From Batkoa obscura (Eukaryota > Entomophthoromycota > Entomophthoromycetes > Entomophthorales > Batkoaceae), in NCBI GenBank assembly GCA_030770535.1, contig JASVEC010000002.1, forward strand, positions 310,001 to 374,000: a DNA stretch of 64,000 nt, given 5' to 3'. Positions within the stretch are counted from its first letter, which is position 1. Each line of letters begins with the position of its first letter. This document shows, in pieces, positions 32,134 to 43,308 of the stretch. The translations under genes were made by a program, and so were the position numbers. The notes beneath the pieces are model-generated. The model made no database searches, was not told the DNA's origin, and saw only the letters and a program-made list of their open reading frames with translations.

Positions 32134-35100
32134 ATGCCATCCACACATAGTGAAAAATCTTCTCCAATAACTAAACCACGAAGATTTAAAAGAATGGAAA
32201 CCTTTAACAAAATTACGATTTATGAAACGAAAACTCGACTGTATATCGTTGGCTCCAATTATTATGAAAATTATCGAATATTAAAAATCGACCGAACTAC
32301 TCCTAAAGAACTAAATTTAAGTTTTGATAACGTAGATTATACATCTAAAGAATGTAGTGATTTATTGTTAAGAATTCATTTGGGTAATCAACATATTGGT
32401 GGTTTGACCAGGGTTCTTAATTGTTTTGGGTTGGTTGGTAAGTTTATTTATTTTATAAAAGTTTAAATTTTTATAATTAAAAACTATAATTGACTTTTAA
32501 TTCAAGGGTTTGTTAAATTTACACAAGGCTATTACATATGCTTGATAACAAAAAGAAAAGCCATTGCTTGTATTGGTGGTAGTTATATTTATCATATTGA
32601 AGATACAACAATGTTAGATATTTCAGAGCCATTTAATAAAATTGAAAATAAATCCGAAGAAGAAAGGTAACAAGCAGTAATAATAATTCACTTTTGATTA
32701 AATCATAATCTTTCTTTAGATACATTAATATTTTCTCTAATGTTGATCTCTCAAAAAATTTTTATTTTAGTTATAATTATAATTTAACTCAAAGTTTACA
32801 AAATAACATTAATGATTTAATTAATAATGATTTTAATATAAATACTCGGTTTGTTTGGAACCATCACCTATTAAAAAATGGTTTTGGTAAAAAATGTTTA
32901 TTAAATTCTTCTCCTTGGATATTACCTCTAATTCATGGTTTTCTGGATCAAGCTAGTAATCTATTTATCATATGTTATTTTGTTCATTTTATCCAACCCC
33001 TTAACTTTAATTATAGGGATTTCTATTTTAGGTCGTAGTATTTATATAACTCTCATAGCTCGACGATCACGTTATTTTGCTGGAGCGCGTTTTTTAAAGC
33101 GTGGTAGTAATGAAGAAGGTCAAGTAGCCAATGAAGTAGAAACAGAACAAATTGTAAATGATAGTACTATCACTAGTCTCATTGTAAATAATCAACTCAA
33201 TCCAAACTATACCTCTTATTTACAACACCGTGGTTCCATTCCTTTGTGTTGGGGTCAAGACAACTCAAATATGGCACCTAAACCAAGCATACATATATTA
33301 AAGAGAGATCCTTTTGCAACAATGGCAGCTGGTCATTTTAATGATTTGTTTTTGAGATATGGGAACAAGGTTATTGTGTTAAATTTAATTAAAAGAAAAG
33401 AAAAAACACCAAGGGAAAGTAAATTACTAAAAGAGTTTAATCAAGCTATTAAATATTTGAAATCTTGTGTTGAAGAAAAAAACAAAAATCAATTATATTA
33501 TGTGGAATGGGATATGTCGAGAGCATCTAAAAGGTAATAATACTTTTCTTTATGAAAATTAAATGGAAGATTGATTGTTCAAATTGAATTATTTGTTTAT
33601 TTAGCCCAGATGAAGATGTTATTGAATACTTAGAGAATTTTGCTGAAGATGCTTTACAACAAACCAACTTTTTTCATTCAGGGGCGGAATTATACGCTTG
33701 GAGTAATAATAAAGAGAAAGAGAAAGAGAAAGAGAAAGAGAAAGAGAAAGAGAAAAGAGAAAGAGAAGGAGAAGGAGTACGTTTTTGTTATTATTATTAT
33801 TTATATAATAATATATTCTAATGAAATCATTTTATTTTAACATTAGAAGTAATAATAATCAACAACAATATAAATTTTTATTACAGAATGGTATCGTACG
33901 TACCAATTGTATTGATTGTATTGATCGTACTAATGCAGCTCAGTTTTTAATTGGTATATTGATATAGGCTAATAATAATAATGATAATAATCCATTTATT
34001 TAGGCAAATGTGCTTTATCTCACCAATTACATGCATTAGGAATTATAATGGATACTTATTTACCATTTGACTGTGATGCAGTTGATATGTTAACAGAAAT
34101 GTATCATGATCACGGGGATACTTTGGCATTACAATATGGAGGATCTAATTTAGTTAATACTATGGCAACTTATAGAAATAATAATCGTAATTGGTCATCT
34201 CATTCAAGAGATATTGTCGAAGCTATTAGAAGATTCTATACAAATTCATTTGTGGATGCAGATAAGCAAGATGGTATGAATTTATTTTTAGGTAAATTTA
34301 AAGTGAATGGTAAGAAAGGACCAAAGTTATGGGAACTTCCTACAGATTATTATTTACATAACCCGCCTTCTATGAAATTTAAATACAGAAAGTAAGTACT
34401 TTAGTAATAATAATATAATAATGATAATTTGATTTAATTTAGTTACATTAACTGGTTAAATAATCAAGAAATCGAATATAGAATAACACTACAAATAGCT
34501 ACATTTTTAAAAAAAGATAAAATATTAACAATGAAAATGAATAATTATCCTATATACTGGTTAGAATATTATAAACCCTATCAATTTAGTTCATTTAATA
34601 AATTATTATGTTTTAATTTGAATGGAACGGATATTATTAGAAATAGTCATGAAACTAATAATAATAATGGGAGTGAAATAAGAGACATGCGTTATTCCCC
34701 ATTTATTGTTTACAAAAACAAGCTCAATACTTTAGAGAACTTCAATAATGAAGATAATATAATTGATAGTAGTAATAATAATAGTAATGAACATTTAAAT
34801 AAAGAAAACAATATAGTTCGATTTGGTAAATGGTTTTCTTTATCTAATAGTAACAAAACTGTTAAAGATGGGAAAGGTAGAAGATCTAATATAATATTAA
34901 ATAAAGAGGAAAAAATACTGAGTAATCAAAGGCAGGAATTATTAAGTTTACCAGAATCTGAAATTAAAATGATTGTTGAAAATTTAAATAATGAATTAGA
35001 TGATAAACAATTAGATATTTATAAACAATATTTAAATATAGGAAAAATGAATAATAATAATATAAATAATAATGATAATAGTAACACAAATAATAACGAC

Positions 35101-35358
35101 ATTAGTAACATAAACAATATTATTAATGATGATTTTGAATACTCTTATTATTCCAATATCAGTAAAAACAATGATAACATTGTAATCCCACATCAAGATC
35201 AAGGTTTATATGATTCATTTATTAATTTTAATAAAGAAATTGTATTTGATCGAAACTATGAAGCTTATAATAATTATTTTAAAACGGGAAAATTTAAAAG
35301 TAGTAAATGGATAAATATTAACAATAACTTAACTCCTTATTCAACGATTTCAAAGTAG
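32134..35358 (+). CDS. FIG4: FIG4-type Sac-domain phosphoinositide 5-phosphatase (8 exons)
   Basis: Exons 32134-32437, 32507-32666, 32720-32955, 33017-33533, 33605-33776, 33887-33953, 34004-34391 and 34443-35358 join in phase to 919 aa, close to FIG4 elsewhere (about 900). It removes the 5-phosphate of PI(3,5)P2 on vacuolar/endosomal membranes, in complex with Vac14 and Fab1. Seen: N-terminal [48 protein letters not shown], and catalytic C-x5-R in [11 protein letters not shown] (C471, R477). The C-terminal third is Asn-rich. Exon 5 ends in an AAAGAG repeat (about 33709-33755) encoding alternating Lys/Glu just before the splice donor and the catalytic exon. The exon 3/4 junction is fixed by family identity: DQA then [10 protein letters not shown]. 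Confidence 0.93.
33709..33770 (+). repeat. AAAGAG microsatellite in FIG4 exon 5
   Basis: About eight AAAGAG units followed by imperfect GAGAAGG units, in frame, encoding KEKEKE then REREGEG. It abuts the GTACGT splice donor of exon 5. Confidence 0.9.
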
Positions 35359-35776
35359 AATTGAGTGAAAGAGAGGATGAATAAGATTTACAATAGAAGT
35401 TGAGACACTCTATTATATTAAAAGGAAATTTAGTAAATAAGGGGCGTTTGGGTGGAGTAAAGTTATCTTACAAAGGTTAAAGTGAGGTTATAGTTCTAAA
35501 TAAGTGAGTTAAGTTTATTTTTTGCTTGTAAATAAATAATGATGCTTAAAAGAGATAAAGCTATTGATCACAGTAATAATTTTTAGATTTAAATTTTTAA
35601 TACAGAAACTTTTTCAATTAACAATTATTTTATCTAAAAACATTACTCTTTTTTTATTGTTACAATTATATACTTTTACCAATATTTTTCATATAAAAAA
35701 ATGAAAATTTAGTTCTGAAATTACTTATTAATTTTTATTAACTATTAACTAGCTTGAGCTTAATTTTATTTTATAA

Positions 35777-35882
35777 TATGGGGGATGTTTTTTTGGCTTC
35801 ATAACTTTTTCTATCTTTTAAACACTATTTGTGTGGAAAAATTGTTAGTAAAATTCTTAACAAAAAAAATACACCGCCATAT
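35777..35882 (+). mobile_element. MITE-like element copy 8
   Basis: TATGGGGGATGTTTTTTTGG at left and AAATACACCGCCATA at right. The core is CTATCTTTTAAACACTATTTG. It lies about 420 bp 3' of FIG4. Confidence 0.85.
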
Positions 35883-36219
35883 ATTTTATAAAAACAAATG
35901 GAAATTTAGCTTAAATTAATTCCACCTTTTAAATAAAATTTAAAGGAGATGAGGACCCAAGTAATTTTAATTAGAAATAGAAAAACTAAATGTTAGAGGG
36001 ATAAAAATTTAAAAAATGGCTAGCATGCTAGAGGATTAAGTGTACAATTGATGGAAACAGTAAATTTCAAATGGATGACCACCAATCATGGATTTAAAAA
36101 AGCTCCACTTCATTGCTCACAATTTAAATTTATATTAAAACATTCCAATTTAAAGTAAAGTTTAAACAATATTAAGTGGAGTTACAATATTATCAGTTGA
36201 CTATTTTATTTATGTAATA
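35883..36219. other. Spacer between two MITE copies
   Basis: About 340 bp of AT-rich sequence; nothing recognised. Confidence 0.45.
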
Positions 36220-36321
36220 TATGGGGGTGTTTTTTGGGTTTATTACTTCTTCTATCTTTTAAACACTATTTGAGTGGAAAGATTGTTGGTAAAATTTTCA
36301 AATACAAAAATACATCCCTAT
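36220..36321 (+). mobile_element. MITE-like element copy 9
   Basis: TATGGGGGTGTTTTTTGGGTT at left (first 20 bases match the family) and AAAAATACATCCCTATA at right. Hairpin and core are intact. Confidence 0.86.
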
Positions 36322-36674
36322 ATATTGCTAAATCCTTTATAGTCACAAGGGGACTCTGAGGCAATTATAAAAAAAGAGGGAAAACTATACCTTCTTATGT
36401 GTAATATACCTTAGTTATTTATTACAACATTTTAAATGACTTTGTTAATTAAAATCTATTTATAAAGTATATACTCAATATTGGATTTATTTTGATATTA
36501 ATATTTTAAAACCAATTGTAGATATATTATATAATTACATTAAAGTTTTAGTCATTAGTTTTTACAATTTTTAATTGATTTTTAATTATAATTATAACTA
36601 ATTATAAACTGCTCTTTAAATTACATTTACTTTATTACACTTTTTAACACGATATCTTCAATCTTTCATGACTA
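36322..36674. other. Spacer between MITE copies
   Basis: About 350 bp AT-rich; nothing recognised. Confidence 0.45.
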
Positions 36675-36779
36675 TATGAAGATGTATTTTTGTGTTTAAC
36701 AATTTTACTAACAATCTTTCCACACAAATAGTGCTTAAAAGATAGAAAAAGTAATGAAGCCAAAAAAAACACTCTCATT
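36675..36779 (-). mobile_element. MITE-like element copy 10, inverted
   Basis: TATGAAGATGTATTTTTGTG at left and CCAAAAAAAACACTCTCATT at right. The core is CAAATAGTGCTTAAAAGATAG. Confidence 0.8.
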
Positions 36780-36885
36780 TGTTCAATACTTTTCTTGATA
36801 TAACTATGAAAGATTGAAATAAAAAAATCTATTTTCTTGAAAATTTGAGACTGGGTTCTTAATTTAACTAGTTTTTTTAAGCGTA

Positions 36886-36982
36886 AAATTGGGCATTTTT
36901 AACTCGTAATTGCTAAATACAAAAATAGATAAAATTAATACGATTCAACTCAGTAAATGTAAAATCAAAAATGCCCAATTCT
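36886..36982. repeat. Second inverted-repeat element (AATTGGGCATTTTT arms)
   Basis: AATTGGGCATTTTT at about 36888-36901 and its reverse complement at about 36967-36980 enclose about 65 bp. The size and symmetry suit a small MITE or foldback. Only one copy is seen in the window. Confidence 0.55.
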
Positions 36983-37008
36983 ATATTTAGTAAAATTTAG
37001 TAATAATA

Positions 37009-37112
37009 TATGGGGATGTATTTTTGTATTTAAGAATTTTACTGACAGTTTTTCCACATAGATAGCGCTTAAAAAATGGAAAAATAATGAAACTAAAAAA
37101 AACAGCCCCATA
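37009..37112 (-). mobile_element. MITE-like element copy 11, inverted, well preserved
   Basis: TATGGGGATGTATTTTTGTA at left and AAAACAGCCCCATATA at right. Flanking TA on both sides fits a TA target-site duplication. Confidence 0.88.
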
Positions 37113-38593
37113 TAAATAATTTATTAAAATGAAGCAATTAAAATGTTTTAATTAATAACTAAAAAACAATTTGGTTTAATTAATAGTACAATTAATAACA
37201 AATTCTAACTTTTAGTATAAATAAGTTTAAAAACTTGATTAAGTAGAAATAAAAGATTTTAATTTCATTTTGATTATTTTTTATGTAGCATAAATTTAAA
37301 AATATATATTAGTTAAATAATAGACAAAACGTTTTAATGTAATTTAAAATTAAGCAAAAATGTAACTATTTTTGTAGCATTTGGTGTTTAATGTAATTTT
37401 TGCTAAAAATCAAAATTGAGTAAAGTTTGAATTAAGCTTCTAAACTAACCCACATCTTTTTTTATTTTTACTCAAGTTTTAAAAATGTGATATTTAAACT
37501 GTTAGAGTAATTTATTATATCAAATTAATTAAAACTTAAGCTATAAATATTAATATAAGTAACTTTATATTGCTAATATATCAATATTTTTTGATAATCT
37601 AATTTATTTGAAAATAGTTTATTTATTTATCATAAAGCTATTTTTTTAATTATTTTAATTTCCAATTATTTTTGATAGTTAGAAAATAACTGGCAATAAG
37701 CATACAAACATTCAGTTTATTTCAGTGTTAATATTATATTAAAGATTAACAATTTAACTAAAATTTAAAAATAATACTCAAGTTAATTAAGGTTTTATTA
37801 TTTATTAAAACATTTTTCAAAAGAAAAGTATAAATAAAATTAATAATCATAATTTATTAACAATACTTTTGATAGCATTTTCAAATAAAAAATAGAAGAT
37901 ATTATTAATATTATTAATATTATTAATATTATTAAACATAAGGTGATAATAATTATAATATTTTATTCACTATTCTATTATTTTTAGAGTTACCAAGCTT
38001 TTTAAGTACAGATTTATAATTTTCTTTCAATGGTTTCAATTAACCTCTTGTTTCTTAAAAAGAATCTCTTTGTAGTCATTTTCAAAGTTGACAACTTTAC
38101 CTTAGAGGATTTAAAGAAGATAAGAATTTGAAACGGAGTTGGGGACTTTAAAAATGAAAGTAAAAAAATGAAAGTAAAAAAATAAAAGTAAAGAAAAAGA
38201 TTAATTAAAATTGACTAAAGAACCTCTAATAACTTGAAATTGATATCAAAAGAGAGGTTAAGTATGTTAGTTTATGTTTGTAAATTTTAAATTAAACATT
38301 GTAAAATTACTAAAAATAAAGTTAGTTGATGATTTTTATTTTAAATCCTTAGTTATTAATTTATTAACTAAGGGTAATAAAAGAACATGAAATTTCATTG
38401 GAGAATTAACTAGAGGCTCTAAAAAATATGATCCTAATAAAATCAGATCTTTTTTATTCTTTATTATTTACACTTTTTCAACATCTAATTCTCAACTCTG
38501 TTTAAAAGCTGTGCTTTCTAACTTTCATCAATACTCTCTCTTTTAAATTTTTATAATTTTATAATTTATTAAATAATACACTTAACAGTCAAA
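37113..38593. other. AT-rich upstream region of the RGS gene
   Basis: No gene. It holds one copy of a dispersed 91 bp repeat (37346-37436), a TATTATTAA-type tandem repeat at about 37911-37936, and three near-copies of a 13 bp unit (TGAAAGTAAAAAA) at about 38154-38195. Confidence 0.5.
37346..37436 (+). repeat. Dispersed imperfect-palindrome repeat, copy A
   Basis: The 91 bp here match the reverse complement of 40059-40151 with few differences. Internal arms AGCAAAAATGTAAC and GTAATTTTTGCT are inverted, so it looks like another MITE-type family. Confidence 0.75.
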
Positions 38594-38629
38594 AATTAAC
38601 AATTAACAATTAACAATTAACAATTAACA
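38594..38629 (+). repeat. AATTAAC heptanucleotide repeat in the RGS gene leader
   Basis: Five consecutive AATTAAC units end 11 bp before the ATG at 38640, so they should lie in the 5' untranslated leader or core promoter. Confidence 0.9.
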
Positions 38630-38639
38630 AGGACATTCA

Positions 38640-39767
38640 ATGTTTTTCAATAAATTATTTAGTTCTAAACCCAGCTTAGAAGATATCTTGAGTAATTCCA
38701 GTTTACCACCTTATTCCTTACATGACTTTCGAAACTATTTATTTTATTATGAACATACTTTAGAAAACTTAGAGTTCTTATTTTGGTATGATAACTATTT
38801 GATTCGATATAATCAAAAGCAATATCACAAGCAATATAAGATTTTAGTCGATGCAAGTAATTTACCCAACTCAATATTGAGTTTAATTCCAATAGGTGAT
38901 AAGAACTTAATCCCAAATCAACTTACTATTAATACTAATAATATCGTCATTGAAGATCAATTAGTTCAATTTTGTAAACAAACTTCTCCATTTTGTGATG
39001 AATTACAAGACATTTTAAACCTGTTTTTAGTACCTAATGCACCAATGGAATTGAATTTAGCTTATTCAATAAAGAAAGGAGTCTTATTAAATAATTACTT
39101 AGAAACTAATCCAGAACGTTTAAGTCCAATTGCTAATCATTGTTATGAAATATTATCTCAATCTTATTCTAAATTCCTATTACATAATTCCAAGTTAAAA
39201 TGTCAATGTGGTACTGTCAAAAGATTATCTCCAAGTATTTTATTATATATAATAATTATTATTATGTTAATTAATTTCATCTTATTTCAACTTGATCCAT
39301 TAATTCGATTAGTTATTTTACCTTTATTATTTTTAGCTAACCTATTACCCTTTATAACTGTAGTTAGTTCTTGTCCAATTCAATTAGTTAATCAATTTAA
39401 GCATACCAGTCGAAATTGTTCTAATAACAAGAATGAAGCTTGTTGTTCAGATGAAAAATCACAAGTTACTATGACACCATCTGAAAAAGCACCTGTACCA
39501 TCCTCCCCTATTTCTCAATGGGGTAAAGATCCATTTTATCGTTATTTATTAAATCATACCGCTAATAATAAAACATGTCAAATTAATGGCCAATGTTCCA
39601 TATTTAAAGATCCATATGAGTCCGTGGATAATGTTCATATTCCTAGTTTAAGTTGCACATTTAAACTTAGGTTTTTACTTTATTCTTTACTTTTAAGTTT
39701 ATGTTTAATGTTGCCAGTGTATTTTATTCCCAATGTTAACCTTGGTTTAGTAAATGAAATAAATTAA
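38640..39767 (+). CDS. RGS-domain multi-pass membrane protein (Rax1-like)
   Basis: 375 aa, single exon, ATG start. The N-terminal 185 residues look like an RGS domain: LEDILSNSSLPPYSLHDFR, YLFYYEHTLENLEFLFWYDN, then a closing helix ILSQSYSKFLL. RGS domains bind G-alpha subunits and speed GTP hydrolysis. Membrane segments lie at about 199-221, 222-247 and 343-364, with a Cys-rich loop (CSNNKNEACC, CQINGQC) between the second and third. This resembles fungal Rax1-type RGS proteins (RGS plus C-terminal membrane helices), which in yeast mark bud sites, but similarity is by architecture only. Function in G-protein control of growth or polarity is inferred. Confidence 0.8.
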   Translation: MFFNKLFSSKPSLEDILSNSSLPPYSLHDFRNYLFYYEHTLENLEFLFWYDNYLIRYNQKQYHKQYKILVDASNLPNSILSLIPIGDKNLIPNQLTINTNNIVIEDQLVQFCKQTSPFCDELQDILNLFLVPNAPMELNLAYSIKKGVLLNNYLETNPERLSPIANHCYEILSQSYSKFLLHNSKLKCQCGTVKRLSPSILLYIIIIIMLINFILFQLDPLIRLVILPLLFLANLLPFITVVSSCPIQLVNQFKHTSRNCSNNKNEACCSDEKSQVTMTPSEKAPVPSSPISQWGKDPFYRYLLNHTANNKTCQINGQCSIFKDPYESVDNVHIPSLSCTFKLRFLLYSLLLSLCLMLPVYFIPNVNLGLVNEIN

Positions 39768-39946
39768 GCTGTTTATTGAAGTTGTTTATACGACCCCTTT
39801 TGCTTTGAATAATCGCTCTTTTTTAATTTAACTGAATAATCTATTTTTTTATGTTTGAATCTTTTTAACAGTTTGAAATAGATTTGTTAGTGGTTCAGTT
39901 ACAACAAAATTTTAATAAATAATATAAATTAATTATAGAATAATAA
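39768..39946. other. 3' region of the RGS gene
   Basis: Short AT-rich spacer with a MITE immediately downstream. No terminator motif beyond A/T-rich sequence. Confidence 0.4.
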
Positions 39947-40043
39947 TATGGGGATGTTCTTTTTGCTTCATTACTTTTTCCATTTTTTAAGCGCTATTTG
40001 AACAGAAAGATTTTTAGCAAAATTCTTAAAATACACCCCCTAT
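39947..40043 (+). mobile_element. MITE-like element copy 12, internally shortened
   Basis: TATGGGGATGTTCTTTTTGC at left and AAAATACACCCCCTATA at right. About 8 bp are missing before the right terminus relative to other copies. Confidence 0.85.
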
Positions 40044-40058
40044 ATGGATTTAGTTCAA

Positions 40059-40151
40059 CTTAATTCAAATTTTACTCAATTTTGATTTTTAGCAAAAATT
40101 ACATATTGAACATCAAATGCTACAAAAATAGTTACATTTTTGCTTAATTTT
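40059..40151 (-). repeat. Dispersed imperfect-palindrome repeat, copy B
   Basis: Reverse-complement partner of 37346-37436, placed 15 bp after MITE copy 12 and about 180 bp before the F-box gene. Confidence 0.75.
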
Positions 40152-40328
40152 AATATATTTATTTTAAATGATATTTAATTGTTTGTCAATATGCATAAAC
40201 AAGCATCATTAGATTAAAATAACTTATGACTTGTTCAAATGACGTGATGCTTTTAAAAGCAAAATTTCAACTAATAATTTTAAAAATGAAAAAATAATCA
40301 TTACTTCTTTATCACTTTATATTTAAAG

Positions 40329-41654
40329 ATGACTATAAAATTAGAACACTTACCTGATGAATTATTAGTCGATGTATTCCAATTAATTAATCCAGTTGAA
40401 CTCTTTCAATATTGTTTTTTAAATAAACATTTCTATCAAACTATATATAAAGTAATTGATTTCAATTTGAAATTATCAATTTATAACGACGATAAATATA
40501 AAGCATATTCCAATTTACAACAAGAATATATAAAGTGTAATGGAAACCTAATGAAGCACATAAACATATCAAGTGATAATATAGATTACTTGAATTATTG
40601 TCCTAATATTGAATCTATTTTTTACTATGTTTGCTATGATGAGAATATCAATAATAAATTAGAAATTGATTTATTAAAGTTAAAGAAATTAAGTATTTAT
40701 AGTTTAAATAGAGATTATAATAAAATTTTCAAACCAATTAGTAAGTATTTAAATCAAATTGAACAATTTGAACTTCAAACAGTCAATGGCGATATTACAA
40801 GTTTTATTAATTATCTAAATCCGGAGAAGTTAGAGAGTTTTAAATTAAATTTCAGTTATGATATATATGTAGATGGATTAGATATAATTAAAAGAGAATT
40901 TAATAAGTTAAAATTATTACATTTAAAAAGCAAAGGAAGTATAATAACCTCTATTGAATTTGATTCCAAACTTAATTTCAATTCAAACTTAAAGTTAATA
41001 ATTGAAGGTTATTTTGATAATGATTTTAATATTAATTGTTTTGGTAATTTAAGTAAATTAAATAATATTAAATTAAATGATCTTTCAAGTTCACTTTTTA
41101 AATTAAATAACGAAAGCAATATGAATATATTATTAAAGCAAGGTAATACTATTATTAAATTAGGCTCATTTAGTTTTCTAGAAGATTCAGATAATATTAA
41201 GATGTTAAGATTAACCAATTTAAGGGAGATTAGTATGAAAAGGTTATCATCCTTATTATTAGATGAAATTAGTAGATTATCAAATATACAAATACTTACT
41301 TTTGATTCTTTATTTCTCAATATAGATTCTATTATTTCTAATTGTATATTATGTTTAAAAAACAATGAACCTTTTCCAATTCAATGCTCATTTATTAAAC
41401 AAATTAATGTTAATGCTATTTCCTTTACTCCCTTACAATTTTTTTGTTTTCTATCTTTATTCCCAAACTTAGAAAAAATTCATATCAAACAGTTTAATTT
41501 ACTTGAAAATTCCAATATCAACATTGATTGTGAGTTTACTGATCCCTTATTACTTATTCTACCTTATAATGTGCCATTAAGTAAAGAGTTTTATGATTTA
41601 ATAATAAACATGCCTATGTTAAACTGGATCAAAGTGGAGCAAGGAAATGAGTAA
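40329..41654 (+). CDS. F-box / leucine-rich-repeat protein
   Basis: 441 aa, single exon, ATG start. The F-box is at about residues 5-41: LEHLPDELLVDVFQLINPVEL, then YCFLNKHFYQTIYK. The remainder is Leu/Ile/Asn-rich with irregular LRR-like periodicity (for example LKKLSIYSL, LKLLHLKSKG, LREISMKRL, FPNLEKIHIKQF). F-box proteins bridge substrates to Skp1 in SCF ubiquitin ligases; the LRR side would pick the substrate, which is unknown. Such genes are numerous in early-diverging fungi. The very AT-rich codon use matches its neighbours. Confidence 0.88.
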   Translation: MTIKLEHLPDELLVDVFQLINPVELFQYCFLNKHFYQTIYKVIDFNLKLSIYNDDKYKAYSNLQQEYIKCNGNLMKHINISSDNIDYLNYCPNIESIFYYVCYDENINNKLEIDLLKLKKLSIYSLNRDYNKIFKPISKYLNQIEQFELQTVNGDITSFINYLNPEKLESFKLNFSYDIYVDGLDIIKREFNKLKLLHLKSKGSIITSIEFDSKLNFNSNLKLIIEGYFDNDFNINCFGNLSKLNNIKLNDLSSSLFKLNNESNMNILLKQGNTIIKLGSFSFLEDSDNIKMLRLTNLREISMKRLSSLLLDEISRLSNIQILTFDSLFLNIDSIISNCILCLKNNEPFPIQCSFIKQINVNAISFTPLQFFCFLSLFPNLEKIHIKQFNLLENSNINIDCEFTDPLLLILPYNVPLSKEFYDLIINMPMLNWIKVEQGNE

Positions 41655-43308
41655 TTAAACAGTTAAGGATTTGTATTGAATATATCACTTAAGATCGCTA
41701 AACTATTATTTTTTGTATTATCACAAATATTAAAGAATATATAATTTTAAAGAATGATAGATAAAAATGATTAAAGATAAAAGTAAATAAACATTGAAAA
41801 TAAAGTCATTTTAATTATTGGAATAGACTAATTTAATATAATATTATAAAAAAATAATGTTTGTATAGGGTTAACTCATGATGTCTTCGAGATCTATATT
41901 AGAAAACTATCCATGGCTGAACTTTATAATTATATTCGAAACTCAAATATACAATTATTGAGATAGATCCTTTTTTATCATTAAACTATTAAATTGAAAT
42001 CTTTGCCAAGCTTGGAATTAATTAGATATATTTAAATAGCTATCAATATTTTGAATATAATTAGAGAATAGTTCTTATTTTAACAACAATATTTACTTGT
42101 ATTAATATAGTATTTTTAAGTAGATGGCTCAATTTTAGGTTCTCAAGTAAAACTCAACTTGAAGTCCAATTTACCCTATTAAAAATAATATAGTTATGAT
42201 TATATGTAATATTGTAATTAAAGTGTAATAATGAATTTCAATAGATTGTGTACAAAATATCGTAAAATATTTATTCATTTAAGTGTTGATATGTTTCTAC
42301 TTTGAAAGTGATGAAAGTTCTAAAAATGGAAATTATACACTCAATGACCTTAGTTCCAATATAATTTGCCTTTCAAAGTTGAAAACTGGAACTTAAAAAT
42401 CTAATTGAATTTTTAAAAAATGTATAATCATAATTCTTATTACCAAAAAACATAAGATTTAAAACTATTTAACATAAATCCATGGATTTTGGGTGAATAT
42501 CTATTAGAGTATATTTAAAATAAGACTAATTAAAATGATTCATTACGTAGTTGTAAAATAGAATAGATTGGAAAATAGCTAAAATGTTGCATTTTTTAAT
42601 GATTTTTTAACTGTATTTAGTAATATGATTTAGGAGAAATCAAAAATAGATAGTCTTTTACTGACAAGATTAACAGCCCAAAATTAAGCCTTCTTATTTT
42701 CAACTGAACTTTCTAAAGTACAATTATGTTCATGTTTTTTAATACGTGTCCGCCAATCGTGAATTTCACTACCTATTCATAGAATTAAAAGGCTAAAAAT
42801 AACTGATTTTACTATTTACTGTTTAATTTTTATTTTATTCATTAAAAAGTTATGAAAACTTATTATACTTATGATTTTTATTTTTAAAATGACAGCATTT
42901 AATTTGTTAAGATAATCTTAATGGGAACTACTCAATGTTCTGGTAACTTTGAAATTGACAACAACTAAATTAAGAAAGTTGTGGTGCAAAAATACGGAAA
43001 GCTCTCCTTAAAAATGGAAAATTGTGTAACTTTTTATATTGCCCAGAATATAAATAAAAAATAAAAAGTTTCAAATCAAATTAAAAACTTCAAACACCCA
43101 AAATAACTCATAAATTTATTTCCTTAAATTTTTTAAAAAGAGAACTTTTATATCTTAAAAGATTTAATTTATTTTAGTTTCTACTTTCATACTTTTACAT
43201 TTATATTAATTTCATTATTTTACATACTCATTTAATTCTTATTTAACTACTAGTTTACTTAACTAAATTTAAAATTGGATCCATATCTTCATTTATATAA
43301 ATTAAAAG
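41655..43308. other. Intergenic region between the F-box and chitin synthase genes
   Basis: About 1.65 kb AT-rich with no supported gene or MITE. The last few hundred bases should contain the chitin synthase promoter; T/A-rich tracts only. Confidence 0.45.

Noticed and set aside
32935-33016. A separate membrane-protein gene starting at 32935
   Set aside because: This is the FIG4 intron 32956-33016 read through. Removing it joins DQA to [10 protein letters not shown] exactly as the family requires.
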